Assembly (NCBI RefSeq): GCF_000153725.1
Contig: NZ_DS022278.1
Coordinates: forward strand, 220,097 to 256,567
Source: Salipiger bermudensis HTCC2601
GTDB lineage: Bacteria; Pseudomonadota; Alphaproteobacteria; Rhodobacterales; Rhodobacteraceae
Reading direction: 5' to 3'
DNA: 36,471 nt
Shown here: positions 1 to 7,275 of the stretch, one piece after another
How the letters are laid out: each line of letters opens with the position of its first letter
Position numbering within the stretch: the first letter of the stretch is position 1
The notes under the pieces: generated by a model
The model's input: only the letters and a program-made list of their open reading frames with translations
What the model was told of the DNA's origin: nothing
Database searches by the model: none
Made by a program: the position numbers and the translations under genes

Positions 1-1
1 G

Positions 2-826
2 ACGGCGCTCAGGCTGCCCACGGTTGCCCGCCTCTGGCCGGAGTTCTGCACCCGTGCCGACAAGGAGGGTTGGCCGGCCGAACGCTTGTTGGCGGCGCTG
101 TGCGAGCTGGAGCTGAGCGAGCGGGAACAGCGCCGCATCCAACGCCATCTTGCCGCTGCAAGGCTGCCACAAGGGAAAACGCTCGACGCCTTCGACTTCC
201 TGGCGGTACCCACCTTGAGCCAGGCCCGCGTCAGAGCGCTGGTCGAAGGCGACAGCTGGCTGCAGGCAGGGCACAATTTGCTGGCCTTCGGCCCGCCCGG
301 CTCGGGCAAGACGCACCTCGCGGGGGCCATCGGATACGAACTCATCCAACGAGGGTACCGTGTGCTTATGGCAAGGACGTCGGACCTGGTCCAACGCCTG
401 CAAGTGGCGCGGCAGGACCTGGCGCTCACTCAGGAGATCGCGAAGCTCGACAAGTTCGACCTGCTCATCCTCGACGACCTGTCGTACGTGCGAAAGGATC
501 AGGCCGAGACCAGCGCCCTCTTCGAGCTCATCTCCGCACGATACGAGCGGCGCTCTATCATGATCACGGCCAATCAGCCGTTCAGTGGTTGGGACGCCAT
601 CTTCCCCGACAGGGCGATGACCATCGCCGCCATCGATCGGCTCGTTCACCATGCAACAATCTTCGAGATGAACGTCGAAAGCTACCGACGCCGTGCCGCC
701 TATGCCGCCGCGACATCGCTCAGCGACATCGAAGATGACCGCGACAAACAACAGCCCGAAAAGGAGATCGCCACAGCGAAGGACAACTCGCGGCCAGCGA
801 CATTGAGCAGCGAGATCGAAACTTGA
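2..826 (+). CDS. istB: IS21-family helper ATPase IstB (5' end outside window)
   Basis: AAA+ ATPase that assists the IstA transposase of IS21-type elements. The frame is open from base 2, so the true start lies left of the window. Its first visible codons already read as IstB (LRLPTVARLWPEF), so the internal TTG at 86 is not the start. Walker A is GPPGSGKTHLA, coded near 289-321; Walker B is LLILDDLSYV near 460-490. ITANQPFSGW and the DRLVHHATIFEMNVESYR stretch are typical of the family C-terminus. The last 40 or so residues are charged and low-complexity. The partner istA is not visible. Terminal repeats of the element follow at 871-915. Family assignment is firm; whether the whole element is intact cannot be judged here. 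Confidence 0.93.
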   Translation, partial: TALRLPTVARLWPEFCTRADKEGWPAERLLAALCELELSEREQRRIQRHLAAARLPQGKTLDAFDFLAVPTLSQARVRALVEGDSWLQAGHNLLAFGPPGSGKTHLAGAIGYELIQRGYRVLMARTSDLVQRLQVARQDLALTQEIAKLDKFDLLILDDLSYVRKDQAETSALFELISARYERRSIMITANQPFSGWDAIFPDRAMTIAAIDRLVHHATIFEMNVESYRRRAAYAAATSLSDIEDDRDKQQPEKEIATAKDNSRPATLSSEIET

Positions 827-870
827 TCTGACGGCCGCAAACCGGCACCGTCAAAAAACGTCACCGTCAT

Positions 871-915
871 CCACCTGCGATGTCGCCCAGCACTCAACTG
901 CGATGTCGCGCCACA
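871..915 (+). repeat. IS21-type right end with repeated terminal motif
   Basis: The 12-mer CTGCGATGTCGC occurs twice, at 875-886 and 898-909, spaced 23 bases apart, as expected for the multiple terminal transposase sites of IS21 elements. The outer edge is inferred at 915, because the sequence beyond it (916-956 on the - strand) is the beginning of an IS66 tnpB reading frame that breaks exactly there. A 16-base inverted match to 871-886 lies at 36373-36388. Confidence 0.72.
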
Positions 916-956
916 GTCGCCACCAGAATCCGCACACCCTGCGAGGGCATCAGCAT
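916..956 (-). pseudogene. tnpB: IS66 TnpB, first 13 codons only
   Basis: From an ATG at 956 the - strand encodes MLMPSQGVRILVAT, the recognisable amino end of IS66 TnpB (family pattern PxGVRIxVAT/VDFRKG). The homologous part ends at about 915, where the IS21 terminal repeat starts. The ATG overlaps the stop of tnpA (950-952), the usual coupling in IS66 elements. Too short for a database hit; recognition rests on the pattern and its position. Confidence 0.65.
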
Positions 957-1372
957 GGATACGCCTCGAGCGCGTGGACGATCTCGGCGATCCGGGCCGC
1001 GGGCGCATCATGGGCGAGTTCGATCACGACAGCGCCTCGAGTGATCCTGATCGGGGCAGCCTGCGATGCGACCTCCGGGCGCTCTTCCTCCTCGGCGACC
1101 TCGCAGACGACGAGCGGCGCAAAGACAGGTTCCTCGACTTCGGCTGCAGGCAGCACCAGCTTGCCCTGTTTGGCCTCACGTCGCCACGCCGAGAGCTGAT
1201 TGGGCAGAATGCCAAACCGCTCCGCCACGGCATTCACCGTCGCACCGGCTTCCAGGGTCATCGAGACGGCCAAGGCCTTTGCCTCATCCGGCCACCGACG
1301 ATGCCCCGAAGCGTAGATCTCGACGCCCAGCGATTTGAGAAACGAATTTGTAGCGCACATTGCGAAACGCAC
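950..1372 (-). CDS. tnpA: IS66-family accessory protein TnpA
   Basis: About 140 residues. The first half carries a helix-turn-helix of the IS3/IS66 orfA kind (RRWPDEAKALAVSMTLEAG, then VNAVAERFGILPNQLSAWRR, residues roughly 25-65), which binds element DNA. The end (IRITRGAVVIELAHDAPA) is the IS66 TnpA C-terminal signature. The start is uncertain: the GTG at 1372 or the ATG at 1360 are both possible, with GGGGA just upstream. The gene looks intact, but the element has lost its transposase to an IS21 insertion, so it is probably non-functional. Confidence 0.85.
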   Translation of the reverse strand: MRFAMCATNSFLKSLGVEIYASGHRRWPDEAKALAVSMTLEAGATVNAVAERFGILPNQLSAWRREAKQGKLVLPAAEVEEPVFAPLVVCEVAEEEERPEVASQAAPIRITRGAVVIELAHDAPAARIAEIVHALEAYPC

Positions 1373-1446
1373 TCCCCATCATGAGATGGAGATCACTTCG
1401 CAGCCGAAGCCATCAGCAGCAACGTGGGGTCGAGACGACGCTTACG

Positions 1447-1925
1447 GTTCGCGCCCATCATCAGGCAGCGGGCGCTAAAGGGGGACTCCGCGACAGGGTT
1501 TTGGACGTTCTCGTGGCGGCTTCACGACCAAGATCCACCTCCTCGTCAACGCCGCGGGCCTGCCCATGAGGACTGAGATCACACCCGGCCAGACCTCTGA
1601 CTACCTCGGCTTCGATCTGGTGATGGCCGACAACCTGCCTGCCCCCAGCGTGCTGCTCGCTGACCGGGGCTACGATGCTGACAGCATTCGGGAAACCATG
1701 GAGAAACGGGATGTCCTACCGGTCATTCCGATGCGCAAGTCCCGCAAAAAGCGTGTCGGTGTGGACCGATCACTCTACCGGCTGCGCAACCTGGTCGAAC
1801 GGTGCTTCAACAAGTTGAAAAACGCCCGCCGTGTCGCCACCCGTTACGACAAGACTGCAGAGAGCTTCCTCGGCTTCATCGACATCACGTCGATCCGCCT
1901 TTGGCTGCGCCATTTGTCAACATGA
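1447..1925 (+). pseudogene. IS5-family (IS427-like) transposase, 5'-truncated
   Basis: DDE transposase remnant in two frames. The first frame (from 1447, VRAHHQAAGAKGG) holds the end of orfA. The second (RQGFGRSRGGFTTKIHLL onward to the stop at 1925) holds orfB with LLADRGYDAD, containing a catalytic Asp, and YRLRNLVERCFNKLK, containing the catalytic Glu. The frames join at a run AAAGGGGGA near 1480 by a -1 shift; many IS427-group elements use programmed frameshifting at such a site, but a one-base deletion would look the same. The 5' part is missing because the IS66 inverted repeat ends at 1445. The 3' end of the element is probably within 1926-1945. Confidence 0.82.
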
Positions 1926-2152
1926 CCTAGACCCCCCTTTCTCATTTTGGATCCAACGTGGAACCGTTGGCAGCCGAACTGCTGGTATGCAAAACGTGAC
2001 AGCCAGTGCACAATTCATGCCCCGATACAGCATCTCTCAGCCAGAGTACTGCGACGGCGATGTGAGGCTGGCGGGTTGCGAAAGTCACAAAGCTGCACTC
2101 AACTTCAGTCGAGTGCAGCTTGTGATCTTGTTCGGTTTCAGGAAGCGGTTTG
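1926..2152. other. Intergenic, IS5 scar to small gene; no gene seen
   Basis: The first 20 or so bases are probably the right terminus of the IS5-type element. The remaining sequence has short open frames on both strands without a ribosome-binding site or recognisable product. Confidence 0.4.
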
Positions 2153-2416
2153 TTATTCTGAAAATACGCCGTTTTCAAAGTTCCGAATAAGCGCCTGAAC
2201 CTGATTTTGTTTGCCGCCAAACCCCTCGTCGCTCGAAGAGATCACATTCATCAGTGTGGAAATCTGTCTGTGGTTCAGTGCACTGACGTTGGCATCCGGC
2301 GCATACTTTTCAATCGTTGCGACGGTTGCTGCGGATGTATTGCTTGCCATAGCGTTTGTCGCCGAGACGGTGACAAACGCAGAAATCAGAAGGCCTTTGA
2401 GAATTTTCGAAGTCAT
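2153..2416 (-). CDS. Small secreted protein of unknown function
   Basis: 87 residues. The first 24 form a Sec signal peptide (basic MTSKILK, hydrophobic core, cleavage near AMAS-N). The mature part of about 60 residues is polar and helical with the stretch VSALNHRQISTLMNVISSSD; there are no cysteines. The start is supported by GAGGTAG six bases or so upstream. The upstream 200 bases are AT-rich, unlike the rest of the window, and contain a perfect inverted repeat overlapping a possible -10 element. It is probably a periplasmic protein; I do not recognise a named family. The gene is an island between two insertion-sequence scars. Confidence 0.72.
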   Translation of the reverse strand: MTSKILKGLLISAFVTVSATNAMASNTSAATVATIEKYAPDANVSALNHRQISTLMNVISSSDEGFGGKQNQVQALIRNFENGVFSE

Positions 2417-2443
2417 TACTACCTCATTTCGTTTCTATGCGCG

Positions 2444-2458
2444 ATAAGATTGTCTTAT
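2444..2458 (-). promoter_or_regulatory. Inverted repeat in the promoter region of the small secreted gene
   Basis: ATAAGA-TTG-TCTTAT is a perfect 6-bp dyad, 28 bases upstream of the start codon at 2416. On the - strand it contains TATAAG, which could serve as a -10 hexamer, so a repressor bound here would block transcription. The regulator is unknown. Bases 2459-2626 are AT-rich and hold no gene I can support. Confidence 0.35.
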
Positions 2459-2626
2459 ACGCTAAAATGAGATTATCCATTTTACAGAATACATTCCATC
2501 TTCTTTGTGTATCAAAGTGTATCGCTAAATATCTGTTATTACACATAAATGTGATAAATTATGCCGAATATTTTACTATCATCGCGTCCCTCGGTATTGA
2601 TCTATTTAAGGCAGAAGAATTGTATG

Positions 2627-2841
2627 GTAAGCGGTGTCTGGAAGGCACTGAGGTTTCAGCTTGACGGCTGGAAGTTCCAGGGAAGCAACTCGTCGATGCG
2701 GTGTTGCGGATGTCCGGCCGCGATGGCTTCGAGCGTAGCCTTCAGATAGGCGAACGGTTCCACGTTGTTGATCTTGGCGGTCTCGATCAGGGATGCGATG
2801 CGGCCCCATGCCTTGCCACCCTCGTCATGACCGGCGAACAA
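2627..2841 (-). mobile_element. Truncated IS66-type element (right end and tnpC 3' end)
   Basis: The end begins GTAAGCGGTGTCTGGAAGGC at 2627, similar to the IS66 end at 1445, and runs into the 3' end of tnpC. The IS6 inverted repeat begins at 2842 and marks where the element was cut. It points the same way as the remnant at 916-1445, so these look like two copies of related IS66 elements, each amputated by a different insertion. Confidence 0.75.
2656..2841 (-). pseudogene. tnpC: IS66 transposase TnpC, C-terminal 61 residues
   Basis: The frame ends AYLKATLEAIAAGHPQHRID followed by ELLPWNF, the standard C-terminal segment of IS66 transposases; GGKAWGRIASLIETAKIN precedes it. Compare ALSGHDPEAYMADILARIGD and ELLPWNW at the end of the intact copy at 26088-27713. 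Everything upstream of this segment is missing because the IS6 element starts at 2842. Confidence 0.88.
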
Positions 2842-3653
2842 GGGATCGTCAAGTTATTGCCCTCCGCAGGGCAGTTATGTAGCTCCGTGCGATGATCAGT
2901 CAGATTTCCGCACCGCGCCTGAAAGGCCACCGCTTTCCGCGCTCCATCATTTCCTACGCGGTCTGGGCGTATTATCGCTTCTCGCTTAGCCTGCGTGATG
3001 TCGAGGATCTGCTGGCCGAACGCGGTATCGTGGTGAGCTATGAGGCGATCCGGGCATGGGTGGGGAAATTCGGGCCGCATATCGCGAAACGGGTCCGCGC
3101 TACGCGCCCGCGGCCCACCGACAAATGGCACCTGGACGAGGTGGTGATCATGATCAACGGCGTGCAACACTGGCTGTGGCGCGCCGTGGACAGCAACGGC
3201 GAAGTTCTCGACATCCTCGTGCAAACGCGCCGCAATGCGCGGGCGGCGAAGCGTTTCATTTCACGGCTGATCGCCCGCTGGGGTGAGCCCCGCGTCATCG
3301 TGACGGATAAACTGCGCAGCTACTGCGCGGCCCTGCGGCAGCTCGGGCTGAACGTGGATCACCGGGCGCACAAGGGACTGAACAATCGTATTGAGGGATC
3401 GCACAGACCCACGCGAAAGCGCGAGAAAATCCAGGGCCGATTCAAATCGGCAAGGCAGGCGCAAAGGTTCCTCTGCGCCCACGATGAAACCGCGAACCTG
3501 TTCCGCCCTCGCCGCCACAAAATGACTGCCTCCAGATACCGTCAGAGCCTCGTCGCCGCGTTCGAGCGCTGGAACGACTGTGCGAAAAGCATGGCCGCGT
3601 GACAGAAGGTAGCGCACCCCCACTTTCGATCCCGGGAAACAACTTGACGATCC
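2842..3653 (+). mobile_element. IS6-family insertion sequence
   Basis: An element of about 0.8 kb bounded by inverted repeats: left GGGATCGTCAAGTTATTGCC (2842-2861), right the reverse complement GGGATCGTCAAGTTGTTTCC ending at 3653, with 17 of 20 positions or so identical. It encodes a single transposase. Flanking bases do not show an 8-bp duplication, which suggests deletion or cointegrate resolution by recombination between copies. Its left side cuts an IS66 tnpC and its right side cuts virB10, consistent with an IS6-mediated deletion. Confidence 0.9.
2892..3602 (+). CDS. IS6-family transposase
   Basis: 236 residues, the normal length for IS26/IS6-type transposases. An N-terminal helix-turn-helix region (SLSLRDVEDLLAERGIVVSY, residues 31-50) is followed by the RNase H-like catalytic domain: WHLDEVVI (first Asp near residue 82), VIVTDKLRSY (second Asp near 139) and NNRIEGSHRPTRKRE (catalytic Glu within this segment). 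These enzymes move by replicative cointegration and often delete neighbouring DNA, matching the truncated genes on both sides. The frame is complete and likely active. Confidence 0.95.
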   Translation: MISQISAPRLKGHRFPRSIISYAVWAYYRFSLSLRDVEDLLAERGIVVSYEAIRAWVGKFGPHIAKRVRATRPRPTDKWHLDEVVIMINGVQHWLWRAVDSNGEVLDILVQTRRNARAAKRFISRLIARWGEPRVIVTDKLRSYCAALRQLGLNVDHRAHKGLNNRIEGSHRPTRKREKIQGRFKSARQAQRFLCAHDETANLFRPRRHKMTASRYRQSLVAAFERWNDCAKSMAA

Positions 3654-3656
3654 CCC

Positions 3657-4118
3657 GACGATGTCTATTCGACCACGGGCGCGGTGATCCTGCTGGATCG
3701 CGGCACCCGTATCGTCGGCGAGTACAAGGGCGGGATGCAGCGAGGCCGCAAACGCCTCTTCGTCATCTGGACCCGAGCCGAAACACCGAACGGCGTGATC
3801 GTGAACCTCGGCTCGCCCGGTGCCGATGCCCTTGGTCGTACCGGCTTCGATGGCGATATCGACACCCAGTTCTGGACCCGCTTCGGCGGCACGATGATGC
3901 TGTCGATCATCGACGATGCCCTGATCGTCGCCACCACCTCCGGCGACGGCGATGATGACTCCTATGAAAACTCCCGCGCGGCGGCGCGCAGCCTCGCCCA
4001 GACGGAGCTGGAAAACACCATCGACGTGCCCGTGATCCTGCGGAAGAACCAGGGCGAAGAGGTCTCGGTCATGGTGGCGCGCGATCTCGATTTCTCCGGC
4101 GTCTACCGGCTGAAATGA
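3657..4118 (+). pseudogene. virB10: VirB10/TrbI C-terminal domain, N-terminus deleted
   Basis: Starting directly after the IS6 end, the frame reads DDVYSTTGAVILLDRGT, then VGEYKGGMQRGRKRLFVIW and GSPGADALGRTGFDGDID. This is the conserved outer-membrane-spanning beta-barrel domain of VirB10, the channel protein linking inner and outer membrane in type IV secretion. About 150 residues remain of a usual 370-450; the cytoplasmic part, transmembrane helix and proline-rich region are gone. An internal GTG at 3684 gives an open frame, but no secretion function is expected without the N-terminus. The stop overlaps the virB11 start. The gene loss was most likely caused by the IS6 element. Confidence 0.93.
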
Positions 4119-5152
4119 TGGAGAGGCCCATCCTGCCGCAAGCCAGGCCCATGCCCCCGGCTCTGGCCTCTCACATGGCCCCGCTGTCGCCCTTCCTTGA
4201 ACGCCATGACGTTCTGGAAATCTGCATCAACCGCCCCGGCGAGGTCTTCGTCGAATATACCCAAGGGACATGGGAGCGCGTCGAACTGCCCGAGCTGACC
4301 TATGCCTTCCTGACTGGCCTCGTCGCGACCGTGGGCACCTTCTCCCGACAGAAGGTCAACGAGACGACGCCGCTCCTGTCTGGCTCCCTGCCACAGGGCG
4401 AGCGCATCCAGATCGTGCTGCCGCCTGCCGTCCCGGCGGGCACGGTCAGCATCACCATCCGCAAACCTGCACAGCGGACCTTCACGCTTGACGAGCTTCT
4501 GGGTCAGGGCATGTTCGAAGCCGTCACCAACGCCCCCTCTGCCTTGTCTGGCGAGGATGAAGCCCTCCTCGACCATCACCGCAACGGCGACTGGAAGACC
4601 TTCCTGAACGCCGCCGTGCTGGCGAAGAAGAACATCCTGGTTTCGGGCTCCACCGGCTCGGGCAAGACAACTTTCTCGAAGGCGCTGATTCCGCTGATCC
4701 CGACAGATGAACGGCTGATCACCATCGAGGACACCGTCGAGCTGGAGCTTCCGCAGCCCAACGTGGTGCGGATGATCTATTCCAAGGGTGGTCAGGGCGA
4801 GGCCAGGGTCACGGCGCGCGACCTGCTGGAAAGCGCGCTCCGGATGCGGCCCGACCGCATCTTCCTGCAGGAGCTTCGCGACGCCTCGGCCTTCTACTAC
4901 CTGCGCAACGTCAATACCGGGCATGGCGGGTCGATCACCACCATACACGCCGACTCCGCCACGCTCGCCTTCGAGCAGCTGGCCCTTCTGGTAAAGGAGA
5001 GCGAGGCGGGGCGCGATCTCAAGCGCGACGAGATCAAGGACATGCTCACCCAGATGGTCGACGTGGTCGTGCAGATCAAAAAGACCGCCGCCGGGCGCAG
5101 AGTCACCGAGGTCTATTTCGATCCCCGCAGAAAGCTGGGGACTGCCACATGA
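4115..5152 (+). CDS. virB11: T4SS traffic ATPase VirB11
   Basis: 345 residues, typical for the hexameric cytoplasmic ATPase that powers pilus assembly and substrate transfer. Walker A GSTGSGKTT lies at residues 178-186, the Asp box LITIEDTVEL at 201-210, the Walker B region PDRIFLQELRD at 246-256, and the His box TGHGGSITTIHAD at 268-280. The N-terminal domain (residues 20-150) includes INRPGEVFVE. The ATG overlaps the virB10 stop (ATGA) and the 3' end overlaps virD4, so the operon is translationally coupled. The protein looks intact, although the upstream virB genes are absent from the window. Its current promoter is unclear after the IS6 insertion. Confidence 0.96.
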   Translation: MMERPILPQARPMPPALASHMAPLSPFLERHDVLEICINRPGEVFVEYTQGTWERVELPELTYAFLTGLVATVGTFSRQKVNETTPLLSGSLPQGERIQIVLPPAVPAGTVSITIRKPAQRTFTLDELLGQGMFEAVTNAPSALSGEDEALLDHHRNGDWKTFLNAAVLAKKNILVSGSTGSGKTTFSKALIPLIPTDERLITIEDTVELELPQPNVVRMIYSKGGQGEARVTARDLLESALRMRPDRIFLQELRDASAFYYLRNVNTGHGGSITTIHADSATLAFEQLALLVKESEAGRDLKRDEIKDMLTQMVDVVVQIKKTAAGRRVTEVYFDPRRKLGTAT

Positions 5153-7275
5153 TCGTCCAGAACTGGCATCGCCTTGGCACCCCCGCACGGGCTGCCGCCA
5201 TCTCGGCCGCGGTGGTCTTTGCCGTGGCCGGGGGGCTGGTCACCGCCGCCTATGTCATGCAGTGGGGGCTGGAGGTCCCGCTCCACCTGCCCCGCGACCT
5301 GTTGCTTTGGCCGCAGGCTGCACTGGCCGGATACACTGATCCCGAGACAGTCAAATGGATCAAGCTCTCCGGCTATGCCGGGCTGCTGCCGACCATCGTC
5401 ATCGCCGCCGCCATCCTGAAAGCGCAGCCGAAACCGGACGTGCATGGCCGCGCCGAGTTTGCACGCGCCCGCGATATCCGGCAGGCGGGCATGAGATCGA
5501 AGGCAGGCCTCATTGCGGGCTTCACCGGCTCCCTGCCCTCCCGACACTATGGTAAGCGGGTCGACAAATGGGGCCGCGCAGTCGAGCAAGGCGGCGCGGT
5601 CAAGATCCAGAAAGCCGGACATCTGACGCCCCAAAACCTGCTGATGTATGGCGGCGACGAACACGTCCTGCTCTATGCCCCGACCCGCTCCGGCAAGGGC
5701 GTCGGCGTGGTGATCCCGAACCTCCTCAACTGGCCGGACTCTGCCGTGGTCCTGGACATCAAGAAGGAGAACTGGACCCTGACCGCAGGCTTCCGCAAGG
5801 CGGGCGGTCAGGAGGTCTTCCTGTTCGACCCCCTCGATCCGGATGGTCGCACGCATCGCTGGAACCCCCTCTCGACGGTCCGGCGCGGTACGGATTACCA
5901 GATCGAGGATCTTCAGCGGCTGGCCGATCTGTTCATTCCTGTGGCCTCGAAAGACCCGTTCTTCGACCGGGCCGCACAGACGGCCTTTGTCGGCGTCGGC
6001 GGCTATCTGGCCGAAACGCCGGAACGGCCCTTCACCCTGGGGGAAATCTACCGCCAGCTCACCCTGACCCCGGACTTCGTCCAGACCTTTCAGAAGCGGA
6101 TCGAAGACAGAAAGGCCTCTGGGCGTCCGCTGTCGCTTCAGACCGTCTCGACCCTCAACGACTTCCTCTCGAAGAGTGAAAACACCTTCGAGAGCGTGAA
6201 ATCCACGATCACCGCCAACCTCGGCCTCTTCGCCAACCCGATGCTCGACCGCGCGACCGCCGCCTCGGATTTCGCCTTCGCCGATCTGCGCCGCAAGCGG
6301 ATGACGATCTATGTCGGCATCACGCCCAACAACCTCGGTCGCCTCGGGCCGCTGATGAACCTCTTCTTCCAGTCCTGCGTCGATGCGAACATGCAGGAAC
6401 TGCCCGAGCATAATCCGGCCCTGAAACACAAGATCCTGCTCTGCATGGACGAGTTCGCCTCGGTCGGGGAGCTTCCGGCCTTCAAGCGCGGCATTGGCTA
6501 TTTCGCGGGCTACGGCATGAAGGTGCTGACCATCGTCCAGACCCCGGCCCAGCTGGCCGACATCTACGGCCAGGACGGCGCCGATGCCTATATGGACAAT
6601 TCCGGCGTCAGCATCGTCTTCACCCCGAAGGGGGTGAAAGAGGCGCGTAACCTCTCGGAACGGCTCGGCACGCATGGCGTGGAAGCCCGCAGCGAGTCCA
6701 AGTCCAAATACCTTGCCAACCGCAAGGGCACGACCGTCAGCCACAGCGAACAGAAACGCTCCCTCATGCTGCCGCAGGAACTGCTGCAAATGGACCAGAG
6801 CGAAGCCCTGGTCTTCGTCGCCGGACACCCACCGATCCGGGCGAAGAAGATCAGGTTCTATGCCGAAGCGGCACTGCTTGAACGCTCCAAGGTGCCGCCA
6901 CCCGTGGTCCCCAGGATCGACCGCCACGCCCTGGCGGACGCCGTGGCCTCCCTGAGAGACGAGAACGCGATGCTACGCGTGAGCGTCTCCGTCCTTCAGT
7001 CCAACTTCGACAAGCTGGCCGGTCTTAAAGCCTTCCAGGCCGCGAACGTCGCCAATGGCGAACCTGCCGAAGTGCCGATGACCGACGATGAGATCGCCAA
7101 CCCCGAAGGCATCTCCTTCGACCGGCTGGCCCTGAGCGGGCAGAAGGCACAGGCGAAAATCAAGGAGCTGAACAAGGCCGGACAGGTCGGAACACGCAAG
7201 GGCGCGGCGGACATCCTCGCCGCCCTCGGCTGTGACGTCGCCCCCGCGAAAGCCGAAAGGAAACGGAATGCCTGA
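5149..7275 (+). CDS. virD4: Type IV coupling protein VirD4/TraG
   Basis: 708 residues. Two N-terminal transmembrane helices (about 17-38 and 76-92) anchor a cytoplasmic hexameric ATPase that hands relaxase-DNA to the secretion channel. Walker A APTRSGKGVGVV is near 177-188; Walker B KILLCMDEFASVGELP is near residues 424-439; the motif GYGMKVLTIVQTPAQL follows. The C-terminal 120 residues, after the ATPase core, are predicted helical and charged. The ATG overlaps the virB11 stop. It is compatible in type with the VirD2-like relaxase encoded at 29.1-30.2 kb, which would be its cargo. Length and motifs are complete. Confidence 0.96.
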   Translation: MIVQNWHRLGTPARAAAISAAVVFAVAGGLVTAAYVMQWGLEVPLHLPRDLLLWPQAALAGYTDPETVKWIKLSGYAGLLPTIVIAAAILKAQPKPDVHGRAEFARARDIRQAGMRSKAGLIAGFTGSLPSRHYGKRVDKWGRAVEQGGAVKIQKAGHLTPQNLLMYGGDEHVLLYAPTRSGKGVGVVIPNLLNWPDSAVVLDIKKENWTLTAGFRKAGGQEVFLFDPLDPDGRTHRWNPLSTVRRGTDYQIEDLQRLADLFIPVASKDPFFDRAAQTAFVGVGGYLAETPERPFTLGEIYRQLTLTPDFVQTFQKRIEDRKASGRPLSLQTVSTLNDFLSKSENTFESVKSTITANLGLFANPMLDRATAASDFAFADLRRKRMTIYVGITPNNLGRLGPLMNLFFQSCVDANMQELPEHNPALKHKILLCMDEFASVGELPAFKRGIGYFAGYGMKVLTIVQTPAQLADIYGQDGADAYMDNSGVSIVFTPKGVKEARNLSERLGTHGVEARSESKSKYLANRKGTTVSHSEQKRSLMLPQELLQMDQSEALVFVAGHPPIRAKKIRFYAEAALLERSKVPPPVVPRIDRHALADAVASLRDENAMLRVSVSVLQSNFDKLAGLKAFQAANVANGEPAEVPMTDDEIANPEGISFDRLALSGQKAQAKIKELNKAGQVGTRKGAADILAALGCDVAPAKAERKRNA

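Larger units (their letters stand above)
916..1445 (-). mobile_element. Truncated IS66-type element (left end, tnpA, start of tnpB)
   Basis: The - strand reads from an inverted repeat beginning GTAAGCGTCGTCTCGACC at 1445 (IS66 ends typically begin GTAAGCG) through tnpA into the first codons of tnpB, where it is cut by the IS21 end at 915. The rest of tnpB and tnpC would lie beyond the IS21 element, outside the window. On the other side, the 1445/1446 junction interrupts an IS5-type transposase frame, so this element had itself inserted there. Confidence 0.75.

Noticed and set aside
1942-2220. 92-codon open frame on the - strand
   Set aside because: No ribosome site, no recognisable domain, and its 5' part overlaps the end of the better-supported secreted-protein gene at 2153-2416.
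4103-5188. Long - strand frame opposite virB11
   Set aside because: Mirror of the virB11 coding frame in GC-rich DNA; virB11 has all family motifs.
5113-6927. 604-codon - strand frame opposite virD4
   Set aside because: Product is His/Gly/Arg-rich without domains and lies fully antisense to virD4 with its Walker motifs.
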